64,000 bases of DNA from the NCBI RefSeq assembly GCF_019966535.1, contig NZ_JAIMID010000003.1, positions 124,001 through 188,000 on the forward strand. Reading direction: 5' to 3'. This document shows, piece after piece, positions 7,695 through 16,555 of this stretch. This stretch comes from Mesobacterium pallidum. GTDB lineage: Bacteria; Pseudomonadota; Alphaproteobacteria; Rhodobacterales; Rhodobacteraceae. The position numbers and the translations under genes are program-made. A model generated the notes under the pieces. That model was given only the letters and a program-made list of their open reading frames with translations. It was not told the origin of the DNA and did not search any database. Numbering within the stretch: position 1 is the first letter of the stretch; each line of letters starts with the position of its first letter.

Positions 7695-8903
7695 ATGCGT
7701 CTTCGCCTGCCCGTTCTCTTCATCCTGCTCACCGTGGTGATCGACGCCATGGGGATCGGGCTGATCCTGCCCGTAATGCCCGGCCTGATCGTCGAGGTGC
7801 TGCCCGGCTCGGACATCAGCCGCGCGGCGATCTGGGGCGGCATCCTGTCGACGGTCTTTGCCGCCATGCAGTTCCTCTTCGGCCCGCTGCTCGGGAACCT
7901 GTCGGACAAGGTCGGGCGCAAGCCGGTGCTGCTGGTCTCGCTTGTCGTCATGAGCCTCGATTACCTCGTGATGGCCGTCGCGGGGTCGGTCTGGCTGCTG
8001 CTGATCGGCCGCGTGGTCGGTGGAATCACGGCGGCGACCCATTCCACGGCCATGGCCTACATGGCCGACATCTCGAAGCCCGAGGAGAAGTCGGTGAATT
8101 TCGGCCTGATCGGCGCGGGCTTCGGGCTGGGGTTCGTCCTGGGCCCGGTGATCGGCGGGCTGCTGGCCGAGATGGGGACGCGCGCACCCTTTGTTGCCGC
8201 CGCCGGGCTGGCCGCGCTGAACGCCTGTTTCGGTTACTTCGTCCTGCGCGAGAGCCTTGGCCAAGAGAAACGCCGCCCCTTCTCGCTGCCCGCGTCGAAC
8301 CCGCTGCGGGCCTTCCGCGACATCGGGCTGTTTCCCGGGCTGCATCCGCTTCTGCTGGTGCTCTTCCTCTATGCGCTTGCGGGCACGGTCTACCCGGCGA
8401 CCTGGGCCTATTTCACCACGCTGCGCTTTGACTGGTCGCCCGGGATGATCGGCGCCTCGCTCGCGGTCTACGGCATCTCGATGGCGGTGGTGCAGGCGCT
8501 GCTGGTCGGCCCGGTCATCGCCCGGATCGGAGAGCGCGGGACGGTCATGGTCGGCCTCACCATCGAGATCCTCGCCATGGTGCTGGTCGCCTTTGTCAGC
8601 AGCGGCTGGGTGCTGATGGCGCTGATCCCGATCACGGCGCTTGGCAACCTCGCCGGGCCGGCGTTGCAGGGCATCATGAGCCGGTCGGTCAGCGACGACC
8701 GCCAGGGGATGCTGGCCGGGGTGCAGGCCTCGGTCAACGCCATGGCGATGGCGCTGTCACCAATCCTGATGACCGGGGTCTTCGCGGCCTTCTCGCACGA
8801 CACCGCCGCGCTCTACCTGCCGGGCGCGCCCTACCTGCTGGCGGCCGTCCTGGCGCTGGGTGCCATCGGCCTTTTTCTGCAACGCGGACCAAGAGCCATC
8901 TGA
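7695..8903 (+). CDS. MFS transporter, TCR/Tet family
   Basis: A 402-residue, 12-helix drug:proton antiporter-type major facilitator. The loop 2-3 signature appears as GNLSDKVGRKPVLL (about residues 70-83), and helix 1 has the VVIDAMGIGLILPVMPGL pattern typical of tetracycline/multidrug MFS pumps. Inner membrane exporter; substrate unknown. The start MRLRLPVLF was preferred over an upstream in-frame ATG (7635), which lies inside the predicted promoter. The candidate promoter and palindrome directly upstream suggest it is a single, repressed transcription unit, 93 nt after the methyltransferase. Confidence 0.85.
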   Translation: MRLRLPVLFILLTVVIDAMGIGLILPVMPGLIVEVLPGSDISRAAIWGGILSTVFAAMQFLFGPLLGNLSDKVGRKPVLLVSLVVMSLDYLVMAVAGSVWLLLIGRVVGGITAATHSTAMAYMADISKPEEKSVNFGLIGAGFGLGFVLGPVIGGLLAEMGTRAPFVAAAGLAALNACFGYFVLRESLGQEKRRPFSLPASNPLRAFRDIGLFPGLHPLLLVLFLYALAGTVYPATWAYFTTLRFDWSPGMIGASLAVYGISMAVVQALLVGPVIARIGERGTVMVGLTIEILAMVLVAFVSSGWVLMALIPITALGNLAGPALQGIMSRSVSDDRQGMLAGVQASVNAMAMALSPILMTGVFAAFSHDTAALYLPGAPYLLAAVLALGAIGLFLQRGPRAI

Positions 8904-8984
8904 ACGCCGCGTCCCTCGCATTTCCCCTTGCGCCCCTGCCCGGCCCCGCCCCAACTGGGCACGAACGACCCGAGGAGGAGCCCC

Positions 8985-10064
8985 ATGCAAACCATCCGCG
9001 CCGCCGTCTGCCACGAATTCGGCCAGCCCCTGTCGATCGAAGAGGTCCAGCTGCGCGCCCCGCAGCCCGGCGAGGTCGAGGTGAGCCTTGACGCCGTGGC
9101 AATCTGCCATTCCGACATCTCCTATGCCGAGGGCGCCTGGGGCGGCGTGCTGCCGGCGGTCTACGGCCACGAGGCCTCGGGGCGGATCACGGCGCTGGGC
9201 GACGGCGTGCAGGGGCTGGGGATCGGCGACGTGGTCGTCGTCACCCTGATCCGATCCTGCGGGCATTGCGTGAACTGCGGCCAGGGCCAGCCGACGATCT
9301 GCACCACGCCATACGACGGCGAACATGGCACCCTGACCATGCCGGACGGCGGGCCGCTGTTCCAAGCCATGGCCTGCGGCGCCTTTGCCGAAAAGGTCGT
9401 GGTGGGCCAGCAGCAGGTGGTCAAGGTCTCGCCCGAGATGCCCCGCGACAGCGCGGCGCTGCTGGCCTGCGGCGTGATCACCGGCATCGGCGCGGTGGTC
9501 AACGCGGCCCAGCTGCGCGCCGGGCAGGACGCCGTGATCATCGGCGCGGGGGGCGTCGGGCTCAACGCGATCCAGGGCGCACGGATCGCCGGGGCGCGCA
9601 AGATCATTGCCGTGGACATGGTGCCGGAAAAGCTGGACATGGCGCGCGAATTCGGCGCCACCGACGCGATCCTGGCCGAGGGCAAGCCCTGGAAAGAGGC
9701 GATGAAGATCATGGGCAAGGGCGCCGACGCGGTCTTTGTCACCGTGGGCGTCGCGGCGGTCTACGACCAGGCCACGCGCTACCTTGGCTGGGGCGGCAAG
9801 CTGATCGCGGTCGGCATGCCGCCGACCGGCACCACCGCCAGCTACGCGCCGGACGTGTTCAGCTATGTCGGCCAGGGCATCAAGGGCTCCAAGATGGGCG
9901 ACGTGGTGATCGCGCGCGACATCCCCTGGATGGTCGACCTTTACGAACAAGGCCGCCTGAAGCTGGACGAGCTGGTGTCGCGTCACTGGACGTTCGAGCA
10001 GATCAACGAGGCGATCGCCGACACCAAGACCGGGGCGGCCAAGCGCAACGTGATCATGTTCTAG
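8985..10064 (+). CDS. Zinc-dependent alcohol dehydrogenase (MDR family)
   Basis: A 359-residue medium-chain dehydrogenase. Catalytic zinc residues appear in ICHSD (Cys) and YGHEASG (His/Glu); the structural zinc lobe has CGHCVNCGQGQPTIC with four Cys. The cofactor fold shows GAGGVGLNAIQGA at about residue 184. Closest in layout to class III-like/aryl or benzyl alcohol dehydrogenases that oxidise alcohols to aldehydes with NAD+. GAGGAGGAG 6 nt before ATG sets the start; an upstream in-frame ATG at 8928 has no such site. Cytoplasmic. Follows the MFS gene by 81 nt on the same strand; substrate not determinable. Confidence 0.9.
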   Translation: MQTIRAAVCHEFGQPLSIEEVQLRAPQPGEVEVSLDAVAICHSDISYAEGAWGGVLPAVYGHEASGRITALGDGVQGLGIGDVVVVTLIRSCGHCVNCGQGQPTICTTPYDGEHGTLTMPDGGPLFQAMACGAFAEKVVVGQQQVVKVSPEMPRDSAALLACGVITGIGAVVNAAQLRAGQDAVIIGAGGVGLNAIQGARIAGARKIIAVDMVPEKLDMAREFGATDAILAEGKPWKEAMKIMGKGADAVFVTVGVAAVYDQATRYLGWGGKLIAVGMPPTGTTASYAPDVFSYVGQGIKGSKMGDVVIARDIPWMVDLYEQGRLKLDELVSRHWTFEQINEAIADTKTGAAKRNVIMF

Positions 10065-10097
10065 GCACCTTACAGGCGACTGGCCTGCGTTTTCAGC

Positions 10098-10117
10098 GCC
10101 GGGAGGTTGTTCCCGGC
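10098..10117. other. Short GC hairpin after the alcohol dehydrogenase
   Basis: GCCGGGA-GGTTGT-TCCCGGC, 7-bp perfect stem, no U-run after it. It lies between the dehydrogenase and the GSCFA gene and may be a weak or factor-assisted terminator. Confidence 0.35.
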
Positions 10118-10170
10118 CAACCGCGCGTGCTACCACTAAGCGTTGATTTTACTCACGTAAGGCCAAGACC

Positions 10171-11208
10171 ATGTCACATCCCTACCAGGACCTCCCCGCG
10201 TCGGCCTACTGGCGCTCGGCCGTGTCGAACGTGTCGCCGCTGGAGCTTGCGGATATCTACCAGCCCAAGTTCCGCATCGGTCCCAGGATGCAGATCGCGG
10301 CCGCGGGCAGCTGCTTTGCCCAGCATATCTCGCGCGAGTTCAAGCAGCGCGGCTTCCGCTTTCTCGATGTCGAGCCCGCGCCGGCCATCATGCCGGCCGA
10401 GCAGCGCGCCGCCTTCGGCCTCGGGCTTTATTCGGGGCGGTTCGGCAACATCTACTCGGTCCGGCAACTGGTGCAGATGTTCGAGCGGGCGCAGGGCACG
10501 CGCAAGCCGCCCGAGACCTGCTGGGAACAGGACGGCCGGTTCTACGACCCGTTCCGCCCCGCGATCCAGCCCAATGGCTTTGCCAGCCGCGAAGAGCTGG
10601 ACCAGGACGTCGCCTGGCACCTGTCGCAGGTGCTGACGCTGCTGGAAAAGGCGGACCTCTTCGTCTTTACCTTCGGCCTGACCGAGGGCTGGGCCTTCAA
10701 GGAGGACGGCACGGTCCTGCCCACCTGCCCCGGCACCGTGGCCGGCACCTTCGACCCCGACAAGTACGAATTCGTCAATTTCACCCATCGGGACATCGTC
10801 AACGACACGCGGACGTTCATCCAGATGGCGCGGGCGGTGAACCCCAGGATGCGGTTCCTCTTTACCATCTCGCCGGTGCCGCTGACCGCCACGGCCAGCG
10901 GCAAGCACGTGCTGGTCGCCTCGAGCTACTCGAAATCCGTGCTGCGCGCGGCCGTCGGCATGCTGGCCGACGAATTCGCCGGCGTGGATTACTTTCCGTC
11001 CTACGAGCTGGTCGCGTCGCACCCGATGCGGGCGATGTTCTTTGACCCCAACCTGCGCACCGTGTCGCCGGTGGGCGTGGGCCACGTGATGAACACCTTC
11101 TTTTCCGCCCATCCCCAGCCACGCAAGGGCCGCAAGGGCAAGACCAAGGAGGCGGACCCGGAAGACCTGGTCTGCGAAGAAGCAATCCTGGAGACCTTCG
11201 GCAAATGA
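10171..11208 (+). CDS. GSCFA family protein
   Basis: A 345-residue protein with the family-defining AAGSCFAQHI (about residues 44-53), where GSCFA corresponds to block I of SGNH/GDSL hydrolases with Ser replaced into a GSC context. Other conserved stretches are FTFGLTEGW, FVNFTHRDIVND and FLFTISPVPLTATA. No signal peptide. GSCFA proteins occur with polysaccharide or exopolysaccharide genes and may act as carbohydrate esterases/acyltransferases, but no biochemical role is established to my knowledge. The stop overlaps the start of the next gene by ATGA, so the two products probably work together. Confidence 0.85.
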   Translation: MSHPYQDLPASAYWRSAVSNVSPLELADIYQPKFRIGPRMQIAAAGSCFAQHISREFKQRGFRFLDVEPAPAIMPAEQRAAFGLGLYSGRFGNIYSVRQLVQMFERAQGTRKPPETCWEQDGRFYDPFRPAIQPNGFASREELDQDVAWHLSQVLTLLEKADLFVFTFGLTEGWAFKEDGTVLPTCPGTVAGTFDPDKYEFVNFTHRDIVNDTRTFIQMARAVNPRMRFLFTISPVPLTATASGKHVLVASSYSKSVLRAAVGMLADEFAGVDYFPSYELVASHPMRAMFFDPNLRTVSPVGVGHVMNTFFSAHPQPRKGRKGKTKEADPEDLVCEEAILETFGK

Positions 11209-11951
11209 AGACCTGGCTGACCGGAAATTCCCACACCGCGGCGCTGTATCGCGGACTGGCGCAGATGAGCCCCCAGCCCGATGACGTGTCGGTCTATCCG
11301 CTGGGATCGGGTGCCTACGAGCTGGCGCAGTTTCACGAGATGCGCGATGGCCAGGTCGTGTTCACGGCCTCCAAGTTCGCGGAGCACACCGAAAAAGAGA
11401 CCGGCCAGACCCTGGTCAATCCAGAGGACCGCTGGGGCTTTGTGCTCGGGACCCAGACCTCGCGCCTGTTCCGCGACCCGATGTGGCGCACGGCGGACCC
11501 GGTAGAGATCTGCCAGCCCGGACGCCGCCCTGTCCCCTCGGACATGCTGGCCGGCATCATCGCGGCGGACCAGAAATGGGTGCTGACTTTTCTTGCTGAC
11601 TGCAAAGCGGCGGGCGTGCCCATGTTCGTCGTGGCCTGCCCGCCCCCGCGCAGCGACCACGTCGTGATCGAGGACGGTGCCCGGCCCGAGACCGTCCTGT
11701 TCATCGACCGCCTGGCGCGGAAGACGTTCACGGACGCGCTGGCCAAGCTCGACATCCCCTTCATTGCCCCGCCTGCCGAGGTGATCGACGATGCGGGCTT
11801 CCTGAAACCCGAGTACTTCGCCCCGGACAAATCCAACGGGCGGCGCGACGGCCATCACGCCAACGACGATTACGGCCAGCTGATGATGGCCGAAGTTCTG
11901 TCGTTCCTCGAGGGCGTGAAGGCGCGGACATCGAAAGCCGCGACCGGCTGA
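11205..11951 (+). CDS. SGNH-hydrolase-like partner of the GSCFA protein
   Basis: A 248-residue protein that starts with MKTWLTGNSHTAALYRG: an N-terminal GNSH resembling block I of SGNH hydrolases (Ser as nucleophile), with FVVACPPPRSDH in the middle and RRDGHHANDDYG near residue 225, where an Asp-x-x-His pair of block V would be expected. I infer an SGNH-like esterase or acyl hydrolase; it is usually annotated hypothetical. No signal peptide. Coupled to the GSCFA gene by a 4-nt overlap and convergent with dnaE. Confidence 0.6.
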   Translation: MKTWLTGNSHTAALYRGLAQMSPQPDDVSVYPLGSGAYELAQFHEMRDGQVVFTASKFAEHTEKETGQTLVNPEDRWGFVLGTQTSRLFRDPMWRTADPVEICQPGRRPVPSDMLAGIIAADQKWVLTFLADCKAAGVPMFVVACPPPRSDHVVIEDGARPETVLFIDRLARKTFTDALAKLDIPFIAPPAEVIDDAGFLKPEYFAPDKSNGRRDGHHANDDYGQLMMAEVLSFLEGVKARTSKAATG

Positions 11952-11961
11952 CCTGAGCGCG

Positions 11962-11991
11962 GATGGCGGTCAGAGATCCTCGACCGCCATC
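11962..11991. terminator. Perfect inverted repeat between convergent genes
   Basis: GATGGCGGTC (11962-11971) and GACCGCCATC (11982-11991) form a perfect 10-bp stem with a 10-nt loop, spanning the dnaE stop codon and lying 10 nt after the SGNH-like gene. It could end both convergent transcripts, but neither strand has a U-tract. Confidence 0.4.
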
Positions 11992-14900
11992 ACCCCCGGC
12001 AGGCTTTTCAGCGCGCCCTTGATCTGCGGTGTGACCGGGAAGTCCTCGGGCAGGTCGATTTCGACCTCGCCGGGCAGGCCGGGGTCCATCAGGCACAGCT
12101 GCACCGGGCCGCGGCCGCTTTTCCTGACCTCGGCCTTGGCCCGCGACAGGACCGAGGCGACAGAATCGACAGCCGCCGCTTCCTCCAGCAGGATCCGCAT
12201 CCCCATGCCGCCGATATCGGCCACCGCCACGTCGATCGGCGCGGCCGAACGGATGGTCGGGTCGAACTGGCCGTCGTTGAACCGACCCTCGAGCGTCACC
12301 ACCACCTTGTCCGTCGTCTCGAACACCTCGCGCGCGGCGATCAGGTCCTTTTCCTCGCGGGCGAACATGGCGATGCCCGACAGCTGCCCGGTGGGGTCCG
12401 AGATGTTCATGCGGAAATAGCGCGACCCACGCGACGATTTCATCTCGCGGAAGCCCGAGACCATGACGCCCACCTTGACCACGCAGGCGCCGTTCTGTTC
12501 GGCCTTGTCCTGCGCCTCGGCCAGGGTCGACATCTTCTTGCGCTTGAGCGCATGGGCATATTCGTCCAGCGGATGACCCGAGAGGAAGAAACCGATGGCC
12601 TTCTGCTCCTCCATCAGCCGTTCCGAGGCGATCCAGTCGTTGACGGGCGACAGGCGCGGCTCGGGCAGGTCGTCGCCGGCATCGCCGAACAGCGACACCT
12701 GGTTCGAGTTCTTCTGCTCCTGCACCGCCGCCGAATAGGCCACCAGCGCGTCGAGATTGTCGAAGACTTTCCGCCGGTTGCGGTCCAGAAGGTCAAACGC
12801 CCCGGCCCGCGCCAGCATCTCCAGCGGCCGCTTGCCGACCCGCTTCAGATCCACCCGGCGGGCGAAATCGAAGAGGGTGACAAAGTCGCCCCCGTCCTTG
12901 CGGGCATCCACGATCATCTGCATCGCGTCCGAGCCGACGTTCTTCAGTGCGCCAAGGCCATAGACCAGCTTCTGGTCCACCACGTCGAACGTCGCCAAGG
13001 ACCGGTTCACGCAGGGCGGTACGATCTCGATCTTCAGCCCGCGCCGCACCTCTTCGGCATAGACCGACAGCTTGTCGGTCAGGTGGATATCGCAATTCAT
13101 CACGCCGGCCATGAACTCGACCGGGTGGTTCGCCTTGAGCCAGCCGGTCTGGTAGCTGACCACCGCATAGGCCGCCGCGTGGGACTTGTTGAAGCCGTAG
13201 TTGGCGAACTTTTCGAGCAGGTCGAAGACCTCCGACGCCTTCTTGGCATCGACCCCGTTCTCGGCCGCGCCGGCCTCGAATTTCGGGCGCTCGGCGTCCA
13301 TCGCCTCCTTGATCTTCTTGCCCATGGCGCGGCGCAGCAGGTCGGCGCCGCCAAGGGTGTAGCCCGCCATCTCCTGCGCGATCTGCATCACCTGTTCCTG
13401 GTAGACGATGATGCCCTGCGTCTCGGCCAGGATATGGTCGATGGAGGGGTGGATGCTTTCCAGCTTCTTGCGTCCGTGCTTCACGTCGCAATAGGTCGGG
13501 ATGTTCTCCATCGGGCCCGGCCGGTAAAGCGCGACAAGCGCCACGATGTCCTCGATGCAGGTGGGTTTCATCTGCGTCAGCGCCGACATCATGCCCGAAC
13601 TTTCCACCTGGAACACGGCCACGGTCTTGGCGGCGGAATACAGCCGGTAGGTCTTCGCGTCGTCCAGCGGGATGGCGTTGATCTGGTTCTCGGCGCCCTC
13701 GGCCGGCTCATAGAGTTCGGTGCCGTCAGCCGCGATATGCAGCGGGCGGCCGGACTTGAAGATCAGATCCATCGCGTTCTGGATCACGGTCAGGGTCTTC
13801 AGGCCGAGAAAGTCGAACTTCACCAGCCCGGCCTGTTCGACCCATTTCATGTTGAACTGCGTCGCCGGCATGTCGGACCGCGGGTCCTGGAACAGCGGCA
13901 CCAGCTCATCCAGCGGCCGGTCGCCGATCACCACGCCCGCCGCGTGGGTCGAGGCGTTGCGCAAGAGCCCCTCGACCTGCTGGCCATAGGTCAGCAGGCG
14001 GTCAACAACCTCTTCGTTGCGCGCCTCTTCGCGCAGGCGCGGTTCGTCCTTGAGGGCCTGGGTGATGCTGACCGGCTTGACCCCCTCGACCGGGATCAGC
14101 TTGGACAGGCGATCCACCTGGCCATAGGGCATCTGCAGCACGCGGCCCACGTCGCGCACGGCGGCCTTTGACAGCAGGCCCCCGAAGGTGATGATCTGGC
14201 CCACCCGGTCGCGGCCGTATTTCTCCTGCACGTAGCGGATCGTTTCCTCGCGCCGGTCCATGCAGAAGTCGATGTCGAAGTCGGGCATCGACACACGTTC
14301 GGGGTTCAGGAACCGTTCGAACAGCAGCGAATAGCGCAGCGGGTCGAGGTCGGTGATGGTCAGCGCGTAAGCCACCAGAGACCCCGCGCCCGACCCCCGC
14401 CCCGGCCCGACGGGGATGTTGTTGTCCTTGGACCACTGGATGAAATCGGCCACGATCAGGAAATAGCCGGGAAATCCCATGCCTTCGATGATCCCCAGCT
14501 CGAAATCGAGCCGTTCCTGGTATTCCTCGACCGTCACCGCATGGGGGATTACGGCCAGGCGCGCCTGCAGGCCCTCGTTCGCCATGCGGCGCAGCTCGGC
14601 CACCTCGTCATCGGCGAATTTCGGCAGGATCGGCGCGCGCTTGTAGGCCTGGAAGGCGCAGCGGCGCGCGATCTCGACCGTGTTCTCGATGGCCTCGGGC
14701 AGGTCGGCGAACAGCGTCGCCATCTCTTGCGGCGACTTGAAGTAGTGCTGCGGCGTCAGCTTGCGGCGCCCGGTCTGCTGGTCGACATAGGCGCCCTCGG
14801 CGATGCAGATCAGCGCGTCATGCGCTTCGTACATCCCGGAATCGGGGAAGTATACGTCGTTGGTCGCGACCAGCGGCAGGTCCATGGCATAGGCCATCTC

Positions 14901-15488
14901 GACATGGCCGCGTTCCGAAAGGCGCTCGGCCTCGGGCAGGCCGTCCTCGCCGGGGTGGCGTTGCAGCTCGACATAAAGCCGGTCGCCGAAGATCGTCTTG
15001 AGATCGCCCATCAGCGCCTCGGCCGCCGGCCGCTGGCCGGCGCGCAAGAGCCGCCCCACCGGGCCATCCGGCCCGCCGGACAGGCAGATGATCCCGTCGT
15101 TATGGGCGCGCAGGTCGTCCAGCGTCACATGCGGCAGCTCGCCGTCGCCGCGCAGGTAAAGCGCCGAGTTGAGCTTCATCAAATGCTCATAGCCCGTCTC
15201 GTTCTGCGCCAGCAGCACGATGGGCGCGGGCCGGATCGGCTGCGGCCGCGCCGGGTCGATGGCAAGGTACGAAAGGTCCACCTGGCAGCCGATGATCGGC
15301 TGCACCCCCGCGCCCGACAGCGTCACGGAATATTCCAGCGCCGCGAACATGTTGTTCGTGTCGGTCAGCGCAAGCGCCGGCATATCCATCTTCTCGCAGA
15401 GTGCGGGCAGCTTCTTGAGCCGCAGCGCCCCTTCGAGCAGGGAATATTCGGTGTGGATGCGGAGGTGGATGAATCGGGGATCGCTCAT
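11970..15488 (-). CDS. dnaE: DNA polymerase III subunit alpha
   Basis: A 1172-residue replicative polymerase (DnaE1 type). The N-terminal PHP domain begins with FIHLRIHTEYSLLEGAL. The palm has GPGRGSGAGSLVAYAL (near 360) and PDFDIDFCMDRR (near 402), which supplies catalytic aspartates. Finger and helix-hairpin-helix regions follow, and the C-terminal third contains the OB fold (about 990-1080: GVMVSGFREMKSSRGSRYF). Cytoplasmic; copies the chromosome as part of the holoenzyme with DnaQ, HolE and the beta clamp. Full family length, single gene. Start at MSDPRFIHLRIHTEY fits the family N-terminus. Confidence 0.98.
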   Translation of the reverse strand: MSDPRFIHLRIHTEYSLLEGALRLKKLPALCEKMDMPALALTDTNNMFAALEYSVTLSGAGVQPIIGCQVDLSYLAIDPARPQPIRPAPIVLLAQNETGYEHLMKLNSALYLRGDGELPHVTLDDLRAHNDGIICLSGGPDGPVGRLLRAGQRPAAEALMGDLKTIFGDRLYVELQRHPGEDGLPEAERLSERGHVEMAYAMDLPLVATNDVYFPDSGMYEAHDALICIAEGAYVDQQTGRRKLTPQHYFKSPQEMATLFADLPEAIENTVEIARRCAFQAYKRAPILPKFADDEVAELRRMANEGLQARLAVIPHAVTVEEYQERLDFELGIIEGMGFPGYFLIVADFIQWSKDNNIPVGPGRGSGAGSLVAYALTITDLDPLRYSLLFERFLNPERVSMPDFDIDFCMDRREETIRYVQEKYGRDRVGQIITFGGLLSKAAVRDVGRVLQMPYGQVDRLSKLIPVEGVKPVSITQALKDEPRLREEARNEEVVDRLLTYGQQVEGLLRNASTHAAGVVIGDRPLDELVPLFQDPRSDMPATQFNMKWVEQAGLVKFDFLGLKTLTVIQNAMDLIFKSGRPLHIAADGTELYEPAEGAENQINAIPLDDAKTYRLYSAAKTVAVFQVESSGMMSALTQMKPTCIEDIVALVALYRPGPMENIPTYCDVKHGRKKLESIHPSIDHILAETQGIIVYQEQVMQIAQEMAGYTLGGADLLRRAMGKKIKEAMDAERPKFEAGAAENGVDAKKASEVFDLLEKFANYGFNKSHAAAYAVVSYQTGWLKANHPVEFMAGVMNCDIHLTDKLSVYAEEVRRGLKIEIVPPCVNRSLATFDVVDQKLVYGLGALKNVGSDAMQMIVDARKDGGDFVTLFDFARRVDLKRVGKRPLEMLARAGAFDLLDRNRRKVFDNLDALVAYSAAVQEQKNSNQVSLFGDAGDDLPEPRLSPVNDWIASERLMEEQKAIGFFLSGHPLDEYAHALKRKKMSTLAEAQDKAEQNGACVVKVGVMVSGFREMKSSRGSRYFRMNISDPTGQLSGIAMFAREEKDLIAAREVFETTDKVVVTLEGRFNDGQFDPTIRSAAPIDVAVADIGGMGMRILLEEAAAVDSVASVLSRAKAEVRKSGRGPVQLCLMDPGLPGEVEIDLPEDFPVTPQIKGALKSLPGVMAVEDL

Positions 15489-15533
15489 GCCGCCACGCTA
15501 CCGCCGGGGCGCGGCGGGCGAAAGGCCAAGCGG

Positions 15534-16334
15534 TCACCGAAGGACGCGATACTCCGTGATCTCGCCGCGGAAGTACGGGGCGTAGGTGCCGTCGCGGATA
15601 TAGCCGACCTCACCGCGACGCGGGATCCGGCGGCCCCCGATCTGGGCGTGGTCGGTAAAATGCCCCTCCCAGTCGTAGGTGGTCGGCTGGCCCTGCGGGT
15701 CGGTGGCGGGGCGGGCCTTGGCCGAGATCCTGACCACGTCGCCGGCGGCATCGAGGAACAGATCGACCGCCGCGCCACCATCGAGGCCGACGCGCCAGTG
15801 GTCCGGGGCCAGAACCTGCCACCGCAGCGCGGGGTTCGACAGGGCGGCATCGGGGGCCCAGGGCAGTTCGGCGAGGTAGCGCATCGCCTCGCCCAGGTCC
15901 GCATCCGGCCCCTGCACCGTGCCGATGGGCAAGGCGCCCAGCGCGCGCACGGTCAGCAGACCCCGGCCGCCGACATGGGCGTCGATGACGCGGACCAGCG
16001 GGACGGGGCCAAGGCGCATCTCGGCCTGCCACAGGAAATCCGGCGCGCCCAGGCCGATGACCTGCCGGGCGGTGATCGCCTGCCAGCCGCCGCCGGGTTT
16101 CAGCTCCATCTCGGCCCGCTGGTCGAATTCCACGCGGGCGGCACCGGGCATCGCCCCCATGCGACGCGCCCAGTCGCGAACGGGCGCCGGCAGGTCCGGG
16201 ACCTCGCCGGGCGGGGTCGACAGGATCTCGGCCCGCAGGCCCGAGGCGAGGCGCGAGAGCCGCCAGGCGCCGAAGCCCCAGATCAGAACGGACAGCGCGA
16301 TGAGCGCGAGCAAGACGAGACCGATGAGTTTCAT
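15534..16334 (-). CDS. DUF6544 family membrane-anchored protein
   Basis: A 266-residue protein with one N-terminal hydrophobic helix (about residues 3-22) and no clear cleavage site, then a soluble domain with RRMGAMPGAARVEFDQRAEM and DWEGHFTDHAQIGGRRIPRRGEVGY. This matches, by memory, the DUF6544 (formerly DUF6920) family of unknown function, whose beta-rich body resembles outer-membrane-lipoprotein-sorting-like folds. Likely anchored in the inner membrane facing the periplasm. Transcribed away from the nucleoside ABC operon; 45 nt upstream of dnaE on the opposite side, so no clear operon partner. Confidence 0.6.
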   Translation of the reverse strand: MKLIGLVLLALIALSVLIWGFGAWRLSRLASGLRAEILSTPPGEVPDLPAPVRDWARRMGAMPGAARVEFDQRAEMELKPGGGWQAITARQVIGLGAPDFLWQAEMRLGPVPLVRVIDAHVGGRGLLTVRALGALPIGTVQGPDADLGEAMRYLAELPWAPDAALSNPALRWQVLAPDHWRVGLDGGAAVDLFLDAAGDVVRISAKARPATDPQGQPTTYDWEGHFTDHAQIGGRRIPRRGEVGYIRDGTYAPYFRGEITEYRVLR

Positions 16335-16555
16335 GGCCCGTCTCTAGCCCGCCGCGCCCTGGCGTCCCTGATCCGGATCAAATCGCCGGGCCCCGGCGCA
16401 CATTTTCCGGGCGGCACCGCTGCGGAAACGGGCAGAGTCGCGCGGGCTTTGCTTGCAATGGGCGGTTCTTTGCCGCTTTCATGGTCCTCGGACGGCCCGA
16501 GGCGGCATCCGGGCAGCAGACCCGGAACGCCCCGGGCGAATGACAGGGGGATCAC

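Noticed and set aside
16335..16555. Possible riboswitch upstream of the nucleoside ABC operon
   Set aside because: I looked for a purine-type or 2'-deoxyguanosine aptamer and found only short GGCAGCAGACCCGG-type pairings without the conserved junction; not supportable by eye.
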